Below are positions 24,701 to 37,019 of a DNA stretch of 64,000 bases, in pieces (positions within the stretch are counted from its first letter, which is position 1; every line of letters begins with the position of its first letter). Position numbers and translations under genes: made by a program. A model generated the notes under the pieces. That model was not told the DNA's origin. It did no database searches and saw only the letters and a list, made by a program, of their open reading frames with translations. This stretch comes from Doris montereyensis (taxonomy: Eukaryota > Mollusca > Gastropoda > Nudibranchia > Dorididae), in NCBI GenBank assembly GCA_037039925.1, contig JAXRKP010000085.1:42501-106500 (forward strand). The letters run 5' to 3'.

Positions 24701-27700
24701 CAAATATACTTAATATGTGGGGAAAGACATTGAATTTGAATGTAATAACTAAATTGTGTGGGTCCCACTGTATAAGTCAAAGATGCATGGCAGCAAATAT
24801 AGTATAGTAATGTTTAAGCGCATTTAAGATATTTATGAATTAAGCTCTCTTTTTTCTTTTCGGTCATCAGTTCCGTCAAGATATTGAATTTGAGCGTCCT
24901 TTGCGTAAGATGAGAGAGGAGCTCAGGCCAATGTCAGCAAACTGCAAGGGCTTATTGAAGAATGTGAAACTTCAAAGCATCTTTACGAAGTCAAGAAGGT
25001 ATGGTGAAAGTCCTTTGAAATGAAGAGTCTGTTTACCTAAAGTTGTTTTAAGTAGGCGCTTTAGTGCAAATTTCAAAATCAAGATAAGGAGTTGAAAATA
25101 ACAGCAATACATTTCAATACGTTTCAAATTTTTCAGATATATTTATTGGTTCGTTTGGGGGGGGGGGTGATTTTTTGCATTGCGTTTTGTTATCTCTGAT
25201 GCCTGAGTGGGTATGTATTTCAACGTAATTTCATAATTAATCCGATTTTCATATACCTCATCAACTTGTGGGGAATTTTATGCTTGAATGTTAAAAGATT
25301 TAAATTAAAGAAAGACATTACCCCCTTCTTTAGTTTAATATCAGATATACTTAATGGTGTGAAAATGCTGCAAAATAATGTCAGTGGGTAGTCCAAACTG
25401 GGGGAGGGATCAACAAGTGAGTTTATCGAGCATGGTGCAGAAATTCAACATTTACCTCCCTAAACCAGGTTTTCATAACGAATATCGCTCGTCACACAGA
25501 CCCGAAGGTACAATGGAAACGGCCAATGCCAGACAGGCCAGCAATAAAACTGTTCACACCTTGTCCCTCGATCGCGATCAGTGCCCGATCTATTAAAACC
25601 ACCAGGTAATTTCATGCCACTTATGGTAGAATCGTGGTTGGAGTCTGGAAGGCTGTTCAATTCTAATTACCTAGTGACAAATCAGTGATCCAATGGGACA
25701 AAGCCTCTGCTAATGCTATGCTGCACAGTGGGTGGAGTTACAAAGAGAAAACTGGTCATGTTTTATGAGTTACAAAGAAAAAACTGGTCATCTTTTATGA
25801 GTTACAAAGAGAAAACTGGTTCATCTTTTATTACATTGTAACGGATAGGTAGTGAAGGGTGGTTACAATGCATGACACATTGTTGATGGGCATAACCATG
25901 AATGTATGAGTAAAGATAATAATTTGTAATCAATTACGGACATACTTTATGATAATTTGGAGAAAATGATGCCTGCAGTTGGCGTTGAAACTGGGCGTTT
26001 AGGCGAAATGTTGGTTTTGAAACGGGCATTTAGAGGGGCAGTTTATATAGAAACAAATCGGTTTCACTTAGATTGCAGGCATTTAGGATATTAACAACAA
26101 ACACATGATATTGCCATTATAATTTGTTTCATCTTATTTGGATACATCACCATACTGTTTAAAGGACTCTTCATTTACGCTCAAGCTGTGACTTTGAGCT
26201 GCTTGATTCTTATGCGCTTGCCTGGCGTGTTAAGCATACAGGTGTGTGAAATAATCAGCAGTTTGGGGAATCTCAATTTTTGGTTTGTTTGAAACTTTTA
26301 TATCACTCATTTATGTCAACTCGTGTTCTATTCTGACATCAGGAGGGAGTTGAACTCCAGTTGGAGGCTGTCTACCGACAACGTTTACAAAACGCCTACC
26401 AAGAGGTTAAGAAGAGGCTGGTGGGTATTCATTTTTCTTCCCCTTTTTTATTTTGTTTTTACATTTTTTTTAAATTGGTATTTGTGTGTTCATATGTTTT
26501 GGTAATACAGTGGACACTGTTTAGGTTGATTTTCTTCATGGTTAATGTTTTTGTTACAGTCCCAATTTTTGTGTAACCTATAATCTAAATATGCCGAAGA
26601 TTCAATTTTTCCCTTCTACCATTAAAAATTATTTTCCCCCCAGAGATTTTCATTTTACGGCAGACACAATACTTCCCTCGGTCTGTGGAAATTTATTAAT
26701 ATTATTCATTTATATATAGTGATGAGGCAAAATGCAAAAAGATGAATATTATAAAACTATGATTTTGCTAACAAAGTGGTACTTTCAACGAATAAGAATA
26801 TTTTACTTTAAAATTTTCATTCAGGAGAATCAAAAGGCATGGTGTTTGCATGCAAACATATTATTTAGCATAATGACTTTTTGCCTGCTTGTGGGATTCT
26901 GCTTAGAGATAAAATAGACGCCAGAAAGAAGAAAATAATTATTGCTCAGGTCTGTTTAGAATTTCTAACATCAACATCAATGAACATTGCTTAGATTAAT
27001 GGCATTATATACTTTATTTTAAACAGGACTATGAACTGGAAAAAGAGAATGTGAAGCGAAAGTTCGAGCAAGACCACATGGTCAACTGGATTGTTCAGAA
27101 TGTTCAGAAAAGTATCACCCCACAGCAGGTAAGCTTTTTCGTTGACTTATTTTGCTCATGTGCATTTCTCTTCTTATACTCCTTACTTGTAGATTGGACT
27201 GTAAATTGTCAGTCGTCTGAATTGATTAGATGGTTGTTGTAAGCAATTGTTTTTCTTTCACCTTTTCTCTCTCTTTGTTTTGGGATTTGGTGGTTTTTGT
27301 TGTTGTTGCTGTTTTTTATGTTCATTTTCAAAACATTAAAGCAACCATTCTTTGTTGACAAGCTGTTATTTGCTTTGGGGTATATCATTACAAGTCATGG
27401 TTTACTTGATACTATAAGCATGCATGTTTGCGGGTACGATTGGTTCCCCCGGTTCAATACTTTTGCTGCATCCCTTTGACTTTCATTTTTCATGACTTTA
27501 ATTCTTATTTATTTTAATTTCTAGAGCTGTATAAAAACCTCATTTGGGGATATTGTCTAGTTTTTATATTTATTTCAAGATTGATCAGTGTATTTAATGC
27601 GAAGGTGTCTGGAGGGGGGGGGGTTAAGTTTTAAATCAATACTTTATTTTTTGTCTAATCCCAAATGATCGTGCAAAACTAGATGTTAAACTGTTCATGT

Positions 27701-28193
27701 TCATAAGGCACAGGTAAAATATTTTGTCAGGTTTTGTCACATCCCATCATCAAGAGCATGTCAAATTTACGAGCTCCGAGAGAACCCTACGAATTCAGTG
27801 CAGCAAATTTACCATTCGCCCCTGGTGTCGAAGCGGTGAAGGCTGCCATCCTTTTGAGTTGGGCCATTTTACCGTATAGACGGATTCCCACGGTAGATTC
27901 TTTCAGGAAACACCTTTTCCTCTCCTTTCTCTGCAATGGGCATTTGACGAGCTCCTGAGCAGGGTTTTGCAACGGGCTTTGTTAACTCTTTTCACTTGAA
28001 GATAAATGAAAGGAGTGCTTAATTGCTTCCAAGCATCATGCATTTTTATTTGTACATGCATGTGTTTCAACCATATATTTATTACTGAGAGTGTTTTGCC
28101 TTTTTTTCATCAATTCAACAGGAGAAGGACAGCATCAAGAGCTGTATAGACACATTGAAAAATCTTGCGTCCAAACAGCCAGCAACTGCATAG
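18698..28193 (+). CDS. ATP5PB: ATP synthase F(0) complex subunit b, mitochondrial
   Basis: Subunit b is the peripheral stalk of mitochondrial ATP synthase. It is anchored in the inner membrane and links F0 to the F1 head through OSCP. Seven coding exons (18698-18722, 20935-21162, 24065-24234, 24871-24998, 26343-26420, 27027-27128, 28122-28193) give about 266 residues, close to the 256-residue human precursor. Recognisable segments are [20 protein letters not shown], the hydrophobic membrane hairpin (exon 3), [39 protein letters not shown] and the lysine-rich end. The N-terminus (MLSALRSAG) looks like a mitochondrial presequence. Exon 4 is one base short of an open frame (see its entry). All GT-AG borders and phases agree otherwise. 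Confidence 0.93.
19473..20067 (+). mobile_element. piggyBac-like MITE, copy 1 (ATP5PB intron 1)
   Basis: The element has perfect 16-bp terminal inverted repeats: TTAACCCAAGAAAAGC at the left, its complement at the right. TTAA ends followed by CCC are the hallmark of piggyBac-type elements, which duplicate TTAA on insertion. The interior has no transposase frame. An internal 22-bp motif, ACGCAGGCCCTATATTTAGG, is duplicated near the left end. Confidence 0.85.
20064..20183 (+). mobile_element. piggyBac-like MITE, internally deleted copy 2
   Basis: This 120-bp element has the left terminus (TTAACCCAAGAAGGGC) and about 90 bp of the right end of copy 1. It shares its TTAA with copy 1 on one side and copy 3 on the other. 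Confidence 0.8.
20180..20734 (+). mobile_element. piggyBac-like MITE, copy 3
   Basis: 555 bp, collinear with copy 1, with TTAACCCAAAAAGAGC at the left and CTACTTGGGTTAA at the right. It ends about 200 bp before ATP5PB exon 2. Confidence 0.82.
20935..21162 (+). CDS. ATP5PB: ATP5PB exon 2
   Basis: It encodes the rest of the presequence and the start of the mature protein, ending in the conserved FFYPKTGVS before AG|GTAAGA. Three AGs (20911, 20921, 20934) compete as acceptor. Only 20934 joins exon 1 without shifting frame; 20911 has the better pyrimidine tract but puts the downstream sequence out of frame. The GTG at 20961 is an internal Val, not a start. Confidence 0.78.
21163..23303. other. 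ATP5PB intron 2, left part
   Basis: It contains a 22-base T run near 21451, an imperfect palindrome built on CTAGATCTAG/GTCCCTAG at about 21695-21745, and a GA microsatellite at 21847-21868. No exon or RNA gene is visible. Confidence 0.6.
23304..23842 (-). mobile_element. piggyBac-like MITE, copy 4 (ATP5PB intron 2)
   Basis: The reverse complement aligns with copies 1 and 3 over its whole length. The termini are more worn (TTAATCAAGAAGTG, and GTGTTAA at the other end) but keep TTAA on both sides. Confidence 0.82.
24065..24234 (+). CDS. ATP5PB: ATP5PB exon 3 (membrane hairpin)
   Basis: Phase 1 entry gives [18 protein letters not shown], the first membrane segment, then a second hydrophobic stretch ([10 protein letters not shown]) and a charged end, HFAEKMD, before GTAAGT. 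This is the F0 membrane anchor of subunit b. Confidence 0.92.
24871..24998 (+). CDS. ATP5PB: ATP5PB exon 4, frame interrupted by one missing base
   Basis: The first part is open in the expected frame ([17 protein letters not shown]). The second part ([15 protein letters not shown], then HLYEVKK) is also clearly subunit b but lies one frame off. The switch falls within GAGGAGCTCAGG near 24919-24924. One extra G there would restore a continuous EEAQANVS segment and correct total length. Both splice phases agree with that reading. Simplest explanation: a single-base consensus deletion in the assembly. A real polymorphism or a pseudogene is less likely. Confidence 0.85.
25915..26050 (+). repeat. 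Dispersed repeat R2, copy 1 (ATP5PB intron 4)
   Basis: The segment ATCAATTACGGACATACTTTATGATAATTTGGAG...GAAACGGGCATTTAGAGGGG reappears inverted at 37085-37262. The class is unknown; no terminal repeats or coding frames are visible. Confidence 0.7.
26343..26420 (+). CDS. ATP5PB: ATP5PB exon 5
   Basis: 78 bp, phase 0 at both ends, encoding 26 residues, [14 protein letters not shown] through EVKKRL. This is part of the long helical stator stalk and contains the highly conserved Y-R-x-R-L motif. Confidence 0.93.
27027..27128 (+). CDS. ATP5PB: ATP5PB exon 6
   Basis: 102 bp, phase 0 at both ends. It encodes [15 protein letters not shown] followed by [15 protein letters not shown] and TPQQ, the best-conserved stretch of animal subunit b. 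Donor GTAAGC. Confidence 0.95.
27129..28121. other. ATP5PB intron 6
   Basis: It holds a 10-base G run near 27614 and a relatively GC-rich block at about 27735-27960, open on both strands. I could not assign that block to a gene or a known repeat. Nothing else stands out. Confidence 0.5.
28122..28193 (+). CDS. ATP5PB: ATP5PB exon 7 (terminal)
   Basis: It encodes [18 protein letters not shown] and a short tail ending in TAG. The lysine- and alanine-containing end matches the C-terminus of the family. Confidence 0.93.
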   Translation, partial: EKDSIKSCIDTLKNLASKQPATA

Positions 28194-28571
28194 AGACTAG
28201 AAGTGATTTGAGAGCTGCCATCTTGCACTCAGCATCTAATTAGGAATTATGTCATATGCTCCTTTGAAGTATAGTATTTTATTGATGTAAGCTAATATTT
28301 CAACAGTAATCTGTGACTATATCTCTATGTTATCCGTCAAGAGTGAAAGTGTGGATACAAGAAAGTACTTGTGAGTGCATAAGTGTGTCTTCTTCATCTT
28401 TGAGCCTCACTTTAAAGGTGTAGTGCTGCATTGTACTATTTGTACATCATGGTCTATTTTGACAATGACACTAATAGTGATAGTCTTTGTTTACAGTTGT
28501 GTGTATGACAATAACCTCTTTTGATGGAACTAACGGTTTCTCTTCATTAGAGGTTTGTTGTTTTTGTTTGA

Positions 28572-28577
28572 AATAAA
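28572..28577 (+). terminator. ATP5PB: ATP5PB polyadenylation signal
   Basis: AATAAA occurs about 380 bp after the stop codon and is followed by an AT-rich stretch. This fits a single 3' UTR within the terminal exon. Confidence 0.65.
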
Positions 28578-28599
28578 AAAATTCTAAATTTAACTCTAC

Positions 28600-29640
28600 G
28601 TGTTACACATGCTTTTTGTCTATTTATTTATCTTTATGATTATTGATGAATGTGGTTCTTCTTTTTTTTTTTTATTGGCGCATGACACTGTGCACCTGCC
28701 TTGGGGGGGGGGGGGCACCATTATTGGCGAGTTTGTGACCAAAATGTTGATTTTCTGATCTTTATATATTCGACATATTAAGTTTAATAAGCATAATTTT
28801 TTGGTAGGCGGGGGTAGGTGACAATTTTGCCATAAATTACCCTAACACTGACTGAGAAGATGGCACTGAAAACCAGTACAACCAGCCAGCTATCGCTGCA
28901 CAACACCACATCTGGGTACATGGTCTATCGACACGCCTCCTCGCCGAGTTGGCCCAGCGTTGAGTGATAGACGTAGAGGTGAAATGTTCGGGTGATGCGT
29001 CGATAAACACATGCTCAAGTATAAGAATACAGAAATAAAACAAAAAAATGGCCATTATGATGTCTGTTTTCACAATAGTTCACATCTAAACGTAGATTTA
29101 CAATCCTCCTTACATTAGTAACAATTTCAGAGACTGTCAAAAGAATAAGGGGGCTGCTTCAAGAAGGGCAACCCATCTGAAGTGTCTTTTTTTTGTTATT
29201 TTCCTTTGATTTCTTTATTCGCGTTATTTTCTCAAATTGTAGTTTTTCCCTCGCTAAATTTCCATCTCCTCCGACCAATTTGTATGATATTTGGCACACA
29301 ACACAGGTTCCTCTCGTCAATGTTTAAATAACAAAACAAAGTGAAAAAATTGCAATTCCATCACACCTGAGTTTTCGATAGCATTGAAGTCAAATTTGAC
29401 ATTTTTAAAAAGATTAAATGTACAATTAAAGATTTGAAATTTTTTTATTTTATTCTCTGCCTGAAGATTTAGTTATTTCCTGTAGCTGTGACATCCAGCT
29501 TGGTTGCCTGGTTATTAAGTCTACCCATCGATCTAATTACCCATGCATTGATTTAATTGTCTATTTATTATCATTATGCTGTCCACGAAAGGAGGCTGAA
29601 GTTTACTCTGGCAAATAAAGGGCGCCAACAAAAAACATCA
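28600..29640. other. Intergenic DNA after ATP5PB
   Basis: A T run and a 13-base G run occur near 28665-28715. I see no coding potential beyond short chance frames. Confidence 0.6.
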
Positions 29641-29644
29641 TCAT

Positions 29645-30650
29645 TCCAGGCAGATAAAACTTGACTGCCTTCTTATTGTAAGACTTCTTGTAAAAAAAAT
29701 GTAGGAGAAGGAAAACTCTGATCTAATGTCAAACCGTAGACAGATAGACCGCCTTCTTAAATTGTAGGAGAAGGAAAACTGATCTAATTGACAGACCGCC
29801 TTCTTATTGTAATTGTAAGACTTCTTGTAGGAGAAGGAAAACTGATCTAATGTCAAACTGTAGACAGATAGAGCTCGACTGTTTTCTTATTCTAATGTGT
29901 AAGACTTCTTGTAAGATTTCTTGTAGGAGAAGGAAAACTGATCTAATGTCAAACCGTAGACAGATAGAGCTCGACTGCCTTCTTATTGTAAGATTTCTAA
30001 TGTCAAACCGTAGACAGGTAGAGCTCGACTGCCTTCTTATTGTAGAGTAATTGGATTTCTTATTGGCAGAAGGAAAACATCTAATGTCAAACCGTAGACA
30101 GGTAGAGCTCGACTGCTTTCTTACTGTACTGTAATTGTAAGATTTCTTGTAGGAAAAGGAAAACTGATCTAATGTCAAACCGTAGACAGGTAGAGCTCGA
30201 CTGCTTTCTTACTGTACTATAATTGTAAGATTTCTTGTAGGAAAAGGAAAACTGATCTAATGTCAAACCGTAGACAGGTAGAGCTCGACTGCTTTCTTAC
30301 TGTACTGTAATTGTAAGATTTCTTGTAGGAAAAGGAAAACTGATCTAATGTCAAACCGTAGACAGGTAGAGCTCGACTGCTTTCTTACTGTACTGTAATT
30401 GTAAGATTTCTTGTAGGAAAAGGAAAACTGATCTAATGTCAAACCGTAGACAGATAGAGCTCGACTGCTTTCTTACTGTACTGTAATTGTAAGATTTCTT
30501 GTAGGAAAAGGAAAACTGATCTAATGTCAAACCGTAGACAGATAGAGCTCGACTGCTTTCTTACTGTAATTGTAAGATTTCTTGTAGAAGAAGGAAAACT
30601 AAATAATCTAACTCACTAATATCAAACCGTAGACAGGTAGACAAGGCTCA
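29645..30650. repeat. Minisatellite, 88-bp units, about 11 copies
   Basis: Units with CTGATCTAATGTCAAACCGTAGACAGGTAGAGCTCGACTGC recur exactly every 88 bp in the centre (CCGTAGACAG near 30180, 30268, 30356 and 30444). Copies are shorter and diverged towards the left end. Minus-strand open frames here are repeat artefacts. Confidence 0.95.
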
Positions 30651-30814
30651 TTATTAAGAAAACAGCAACGGATTTATTTATTTTTAACTACTAATAGCCG
30701 TGATTGGTTTCCGGAGATATTGCAAGACACTCACATAAATGACTAGTAAAATATGCCACCATGAAGCCATTCACAGGAAGAAACGAGGTTCTCCAATCTC
30801 ACGTTAAAAAAAAA

Positions 30815-32310
30815 AAACGCATTCAAGACAGGTTTTCTGGAATGCAAGAGCTAGAGAACGATGTATACCGCAGGGAAACTAGCATAAATTACAGTAAAGA
30901 TGAGCCGCTACAAATTAGACATTCTTGGCATTAGCGATAGTGATTACAGGAAGGCTCAGATTTGCACAGGAGAAACAATGACAATAATGGTATACCCGGG
31001 AATAATTTAAAAACAATTATAACCAGTATTAAAAAGGGGTAGACTATACATTGTAATCGTGAAGAGAGGAAATAGAAAAGCACTCTTTTGAATGGACACA
31101 TGTAAACAGTAGACTTACAGAGTAAGAAGAAATTTTAATTGTCAACACGAATTAATACAAATAATCCAGTGTTACAGCACATCTATCTAATGACAGCGCC
31201 GACAACGTCAAAGATTAGTTTTATGAACATTTACAGACCAAACTATATGTGAAAAAAAAATCAGTGTCGAGACATAACTTGAAGATTGTGATGGGACATA
31301 CTAATACTAGCCATACTCTATGAATGCCAACGTTGGAAATATTGACACAAATCATTATGAGGAGAGTCGTGGGGAAAGAAAGATGTGGTATCGTGAATGA
31401 AAATAGTGAAAGACTAATACGTTTTACTAATAGAGGTTTGTTCTGTATATGACCTTGTTATCGAAGGGACCTTCTTCCACACAAAGATAGAACCATTTCC
31501 ACACAAAGATATAACCATTTCCACACGAAGATATATAACCATAGTCTGACTTGGTCATTCCCGAATAGAGGAGACCGTAACCATATTGGCCATCTATTAA
31601 AATTGTACATTACTTGGAAAAGATCCTTGCATGATGTATGGTAAGTGTCAAAAGAAGACTGATGTTGGAATGGTAGTGTTGATGTTGAAATGTCTACAAC
31701 CTTGTGGTAGCCAAACTAAAACTTAAACTGAGGAAAACAGGAACAACGATAATAGAAAGAAGATCACACTCACAGTTTTGAAGAAGTGAAACTACGAGAT
31801 TAAAAAACGAGGAACACCTTTGTACTACAACTATATTCTACTAAAGAAAATGTTTCAAGTACCTGTAAATAATGGGATACTATCCAACACGGAACGAACA
31901 CATAATAATAATAATATCATGATAGACATGAAGTCGACGCGAAATTGTAAGACATTAAGAATACCGGTACCCCCGTGAATGCAACTGAAGCGTGTCTTGG
32001 GAAAGACTAGATCACAGCTAGTTGATACTTGGCCCAAAGAAAAAATTAGGGGGAGAAATACAAAGAAACTTGATGGATACACAATCAAAAAAAAATTATA
32101 AAATACAATTCAGTGTGTAAGGAACTGAATCAACAAGTTAAAAGTTAAACCGAAAACAAGAGTATACAAACAATTTTGCTATAGAGGTTGAATAAGCAGT
32201 CAAAACTGAGGAAGAAGGAAAGTGTACAAGATCATTAACTTAGTTTGTGGTACGTAAATACAAACGTATCAGTTATAGACAAACAATGAAAAGTCGTGGC
32301 TACTCTAATT
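30815..32310 (+). mobile_element. Decayed RTE-like LINE, copy D, endonuclease and linker part
   Basis: Allowing frameshifts, it reads SRYKLDILGISDSD (about 30905), KERCGIVNENSERLIRFTN (about 31375), LTWSFPNRGDRNHIGHL (about 31550) and a linker with GRRKVYKIINLVCGT (about 32210). This is the same family as the nested element at 14761. It is older and much more broken. Confidence 0.75.
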
Positions 32311-32329
32311 GACAGTCTACCACTTGCAT

Positions 32330-33470
32330 GACACCTGCTTTAGTTGATGGTCTACCGTTGCATTTTTTGCTTAAAGTTGACAGACTACCGTCGCGTTTTT
32401 TTGATTTAATAGATTGTCTGGCATCGCGTTTTTTGCTTTAGTCGACGGTCTACCACTTGACTGACCCGACTTCTGCTTTAGTCGACGGTCTACCACTTGA
32501 CTGACCCGACTTCTGCTTTAGTCGACGGTCTACCACTTGACTGACCCGACTTCTGCTTTAGTCGAAGGTCTACCACTTGACTGACCCGACTTCTGCTTTA
32601 GTCGACGGTCTACTACTTGACTGACCCGACTTCTGCTTTAGTCGACGGTCTACCACTTGACTGACCCAACATCTGTTTTAGTTGATGGTCTACCACTTGA
32701 CTGACCCACCTTCTGCTTTAGTTGATGGTCTACCACTTGACTGACCCAACATCTGTTTTAGTTGACGGTCTACCACTTGACTGACCCACCTTCTGCTTTA
32801 GTTGGTGGTCTACCACTTGACCGACCCAACATCTGTTTTAGTTGACGGTCTACCACTTGACTGACCCAACATCTGTTTTAGTTGACGGTCTACCACTTGA
32901 CTGACCCAACATCTGTTTTAGTTGATGGTCTACCACTTGACTGACCCACCTTCTGCTTTAGTTGATGGTCTACCACTTGACTGACCCACCTTCTGCTTTA
33001 GTTGATGGTCTACCACTTGACTGACCCACCTTCTGCTTTAGTTGATGGTCTACCACTTGACCGACCCAACATCTGTTTTAGTTGACGGTCTACCACTTGA
33101 CTGACCCACCTTCTGTTTTAGTTGACGGTCTACCACTTGACTGACCCAACATCTGTTTTAGTTGACGGTCTACCACTTGACTGACCCACCTTCTGCTTTA
33201 GTTGATGGTCTACCACTTGACTGACCCACCTTCTGCTTTAGTTGATGGTCTACCACTTGACTGACCCACTTTTCTGCTTTAGTTGATGGTCTACCCACCT
33301 TCTGTTTTAGTTGACGGTCTACCACTTGACTGACCCACCTTCTGCTGTAGTTGATGGTCTACCACTTGACTGACCCACCTTCTGCTTTAGTTGATGGTCT
33401 ACCACTTGACCGACCCACCTTCTGCTGTAGTTGATGGTCTACCACTTGACCGACCCAACATCTCATTTTT
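32330..33470. repeat. Minisatellite, 40-bp units, about 26 copies
   Basis: GTCGACGGTCTACCACTTGACTGACCCGACTTCTGCTTTA recurs every 40 bp from about 32438, with a diverged left edge. Two sub-variants alternate (ACCCACCTTCTGC and ACCCAACATCTGT), suggesting higher-order amplification. It sits between two parts of LINE copy D. Confidence 0.95.
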
Positions 33471-33479
33471 GTTGACGGT

Positions 33480-34195
33480 TAACCATGAAATTTTCGCCTA
33501 CCTTGGTCTGTCGCAACTAGTGATTGTCCATGTTATACGAGTAGTTTGATGATGGGGGGGGCGTGTGATAAAGTAGTGCAGCTGTGCCACTTGTTATTTT
33601 ACGACGTTAACAGCTTAAAATGTATTGGGACAACTCAGCACGGCTCTAAATTTATCTCCAACTACTTCATTCCTCTTTGAGTCTGTTTCATTGCAGTTTC
33701 ACATTTGTGGCAAAGATCAGCGGTGCTTGGATATTGCAATAAACAATGACGAATTAGGAAACTGGCCGCAGCTTCTTCTGTCAGAATGATAGTCGCGTAG
33801 AAATCTTTGAGACGCATCTTGCTTGCTTGTTTCAAAGTTAAATGGAAAATCGTAGCAACCCATTCAAGTTACAATATGTCATCGCCAATCAAATTTCATT
33901 CACTGTTGTGATAACTGAACTCTTACAATCACTGACTCATCAATAATATAGTCACGGAGGCAGCCCACCACTGACTCGCCAATAGCTTCGGACATAGATA
34001 ATATACTAAATAGAGACCGGGCACCGCCGGTCTGAACACATGCGCGGCGCTGTGTTTTTTCTATGTAGCGCTACAGACGATAATACTGTTATTGTTACGT
34101 TGAAACTTAACAAAACTGTTCTCTTTAGTGAACAATTATAGTTTCAACAGAGATTTTAATAGATGAGGGATGAAGGCAACATGTCTCTCATTTAG
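33480..34195. other. Unassigned segment between the 40-bp array and the TA/GA tract
   Basis: I see no gene. An AG after TTTCATTGC near 33695 could act as an acceptor, but the sequence after it has no supported frame. Confidence 0.5.
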
Positions 34196-34197
34196 AC

Positions 34198-34690
<493 letters not shown>

Positions 34691-34699
34691 GCAGGAGAA

Positions 34700-35990
34700 A
34701 ATTATTATTATAAATACATATACAATGTATTATCATTATTATTTTCGATCAGCTTTGCCACCTTACTCTTAACTTCATGTTTTCACCCTTTGACTTTGAC
34801 CAAAGAGCTTGCTTTCTTTTTACTGCATCGAAATAGAATCCTGATATAATCTGACAACATATACGCTAAGGAAAGGCTTGATTCACAGGAGATGACATAG
34901 GTACTTTTGAGAGTTAAAAAAATCATTAAAAATTAAATAGAGTTAGATGAAAGACCTCAAAATCTGGCCTACAGTATTTCGGTATCCTAAAAATTATGGC
35001 TCATAGAAACGAAAAACGAAACATTCAAGCATAGTCTTCCTAGCGGATGTGGTTGGGGAAAATTGTGGAACACCGCTACAACAGTGAAAAGCGAACCCTA
35101 ATGTGGCTGGCGTTTTGTGGCCTTTTCGATAACTACCGATAACTGTAAAGTGGTAAAAATAGTTCAATTGAGCGTGTGATTTTATTTCGTTTAGATATTT
35201 TGGTCCCGAGATTCTAGATCGAACATTTTTAGTGTTTTGTATCTCTAGATCTAGATCTATAAAGTTATTGCCGTGTGTGCAGTGGCGATAAAAGATTCGT
35301 GACAACGAAATAACTCAATGTAATCTGGGCATATGGGTCAATCGAAATGCATTGGGCTATGTACTATCTAGAAACATAAGAGGGTGAAAAAAAATCAAAC
35401 TGTCGAGTTCTTGATTTAAAGGCCTGAATTTTAATTTATATTAATTTAAGCTTTACAAAGCACAGGGAATAGTTTGTAATCTGGCTAATTTTTATTTCTT
35501 CTTGTCCACCTCGGCAGATCAAGTTTTCTTACAACTGGGTCTATTCATTCAATATTTCATCATCCTCCTGTTTTTCCAGTTAAAAGAAGAGAAAAAAGAG
35601 GAAATTTGTTTGACAGACTGCTATCACCAGTCACAGACTAGAATAGTCTTAGATTTATGTTTTGTTTAAATCTTGATTTAGATCTAGGCCTAGATAGATT
35701 TTAGATCTAGATCTAGATGTAAAATCCAGATTGAGATTCGTTGGTAGGAAAATTGACAACTAAAACTAGATCTATAGGGTAGAGATCGATTGATCATTAG
35801 GCATACATCAGCTAGATCTAGATTCCATATCTGTCTCTAGAGATAAGGTCAATCATGATTCATTTGATTCAAGCTATTTATAAACTCTTAACCTACCACT
35901 CTTATATATATATATATATATATATATACAACTTTTTCTTTCTCTTCAAATTTATATTTTATACAAAAGTATTAGGATCTAGTCTATATA

Positions 35991-36046
<56 letters not shown>

Positions 36047-36940
36047 TCTAGGTCTAGAGATCTTATATTTTGTTCTCCCTGATTTTGAAATTAAAATATT
36101 TGAATTAACACAGCTAGATCTGGATCTCTATCATTTATAGCATTATGATTTAAGTATATCTAGACCTAGATCTAGGTTTATTTGTTATTTATTAAATTTT
36201 ATTTTCAAACGTTTCCTTTATAAATATAATCCTATTACTGCATTCATTTTTATACTTTCTGATGTAACAATGAAAGAATAATCGCAATTGCAGTCAACAA
36301 AATTATTTAAGTCTATATAAAGGTTTGTCTAGCCAAGAGTATTGGATTATCATAAATTGTGAACCACAAGATTGAAAGTTGAGTATTCTTTGTTTCTCTG
36401 TAGTAGGAAGGTCAATATTTCAATTTAAAACTTTATTCATTATACTATTCAGTTTGATAAAAGGCTTTCAGAGAATTATGCTCGTGATATCCTCTGCAAG
36501 AGCAAAAGTTTTGAAATCTCTCTTATTGGGGTAAAGCAAAGCATAGTGAGCACACGTAAAAAAATGTATTTTTTAACCCAAAATAAAAACAAGAAAAGTT
36601 TATTCTATACTTTAAAATGAGCAGCTGATTACACTGTTACTACTAGTCCACCTATTGTTCCAGTATGTACCAATGAATTATTTTATTACACACTTTTTAG
36701 CCATGCAAATTCTCTTACCTGTCACTAATTAGCACTAATAAGATTTGATCTAAAAATGTCTTTGATTTTCTTCTTTTAACCCTTGATGAATATATCCCTG
36801 GTCTGTGATGTTTTAAAACGGAATTTCTCTTATTTTGACACTTTGACAGTTATGGTTTTATTTTCATTCAAATGCCTTCTGGGTTCACAAATTGAGTTAA
36901 TGTAAATTTCATGATTTTTTTCTTTTTTCTTTTTTTATAG
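34700..36940. other. Region upstream of YARS1
   Basis: TA microsatellites lie near 35902-35930 and 35985-36045. Copies of the palindromic motif TAGATCTAGA cluster between 35235 and 36175. The 5'-untranslated exon of YARS1 must lie here or further upstream but cannot be placed from sequence alone. Confidence 0.5.
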
Positions 36941-36953
36941 GTAAACAGCCAAA

Positions 36954-37019
36954 ATGGCTGGCGAAGTTTCTCAAAAGACACCTACGGAAAAGTTGCAGTT
37001 AATTAAAAGAAATCTTCAG
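36954..37019 (+). CDS. YARS1: YARS1 exon 1 (first coding)
   Basis: ATG in AAAATGGCT, 22 codons ([20 protein letters not shown]...), phase 0, donor [17 protein letters not shown] aligns with the EKLHLITRNLQ start of the human enzyme, which fixes the start codon. Confidence 0.93.

Noticed and set aside
18723..28121. ATP5PB as a processed or decayed pseudogene because of the exon 4 frame break
   Set aside because: Introns are present and all other exons, splice sites and the poly(A) signal are intact.
29804..30178. Minus-strand repeat protein in the 88-bp array
   Set aside because: 88 is not divisible by three; the open frames exist only where unit lengths vary.
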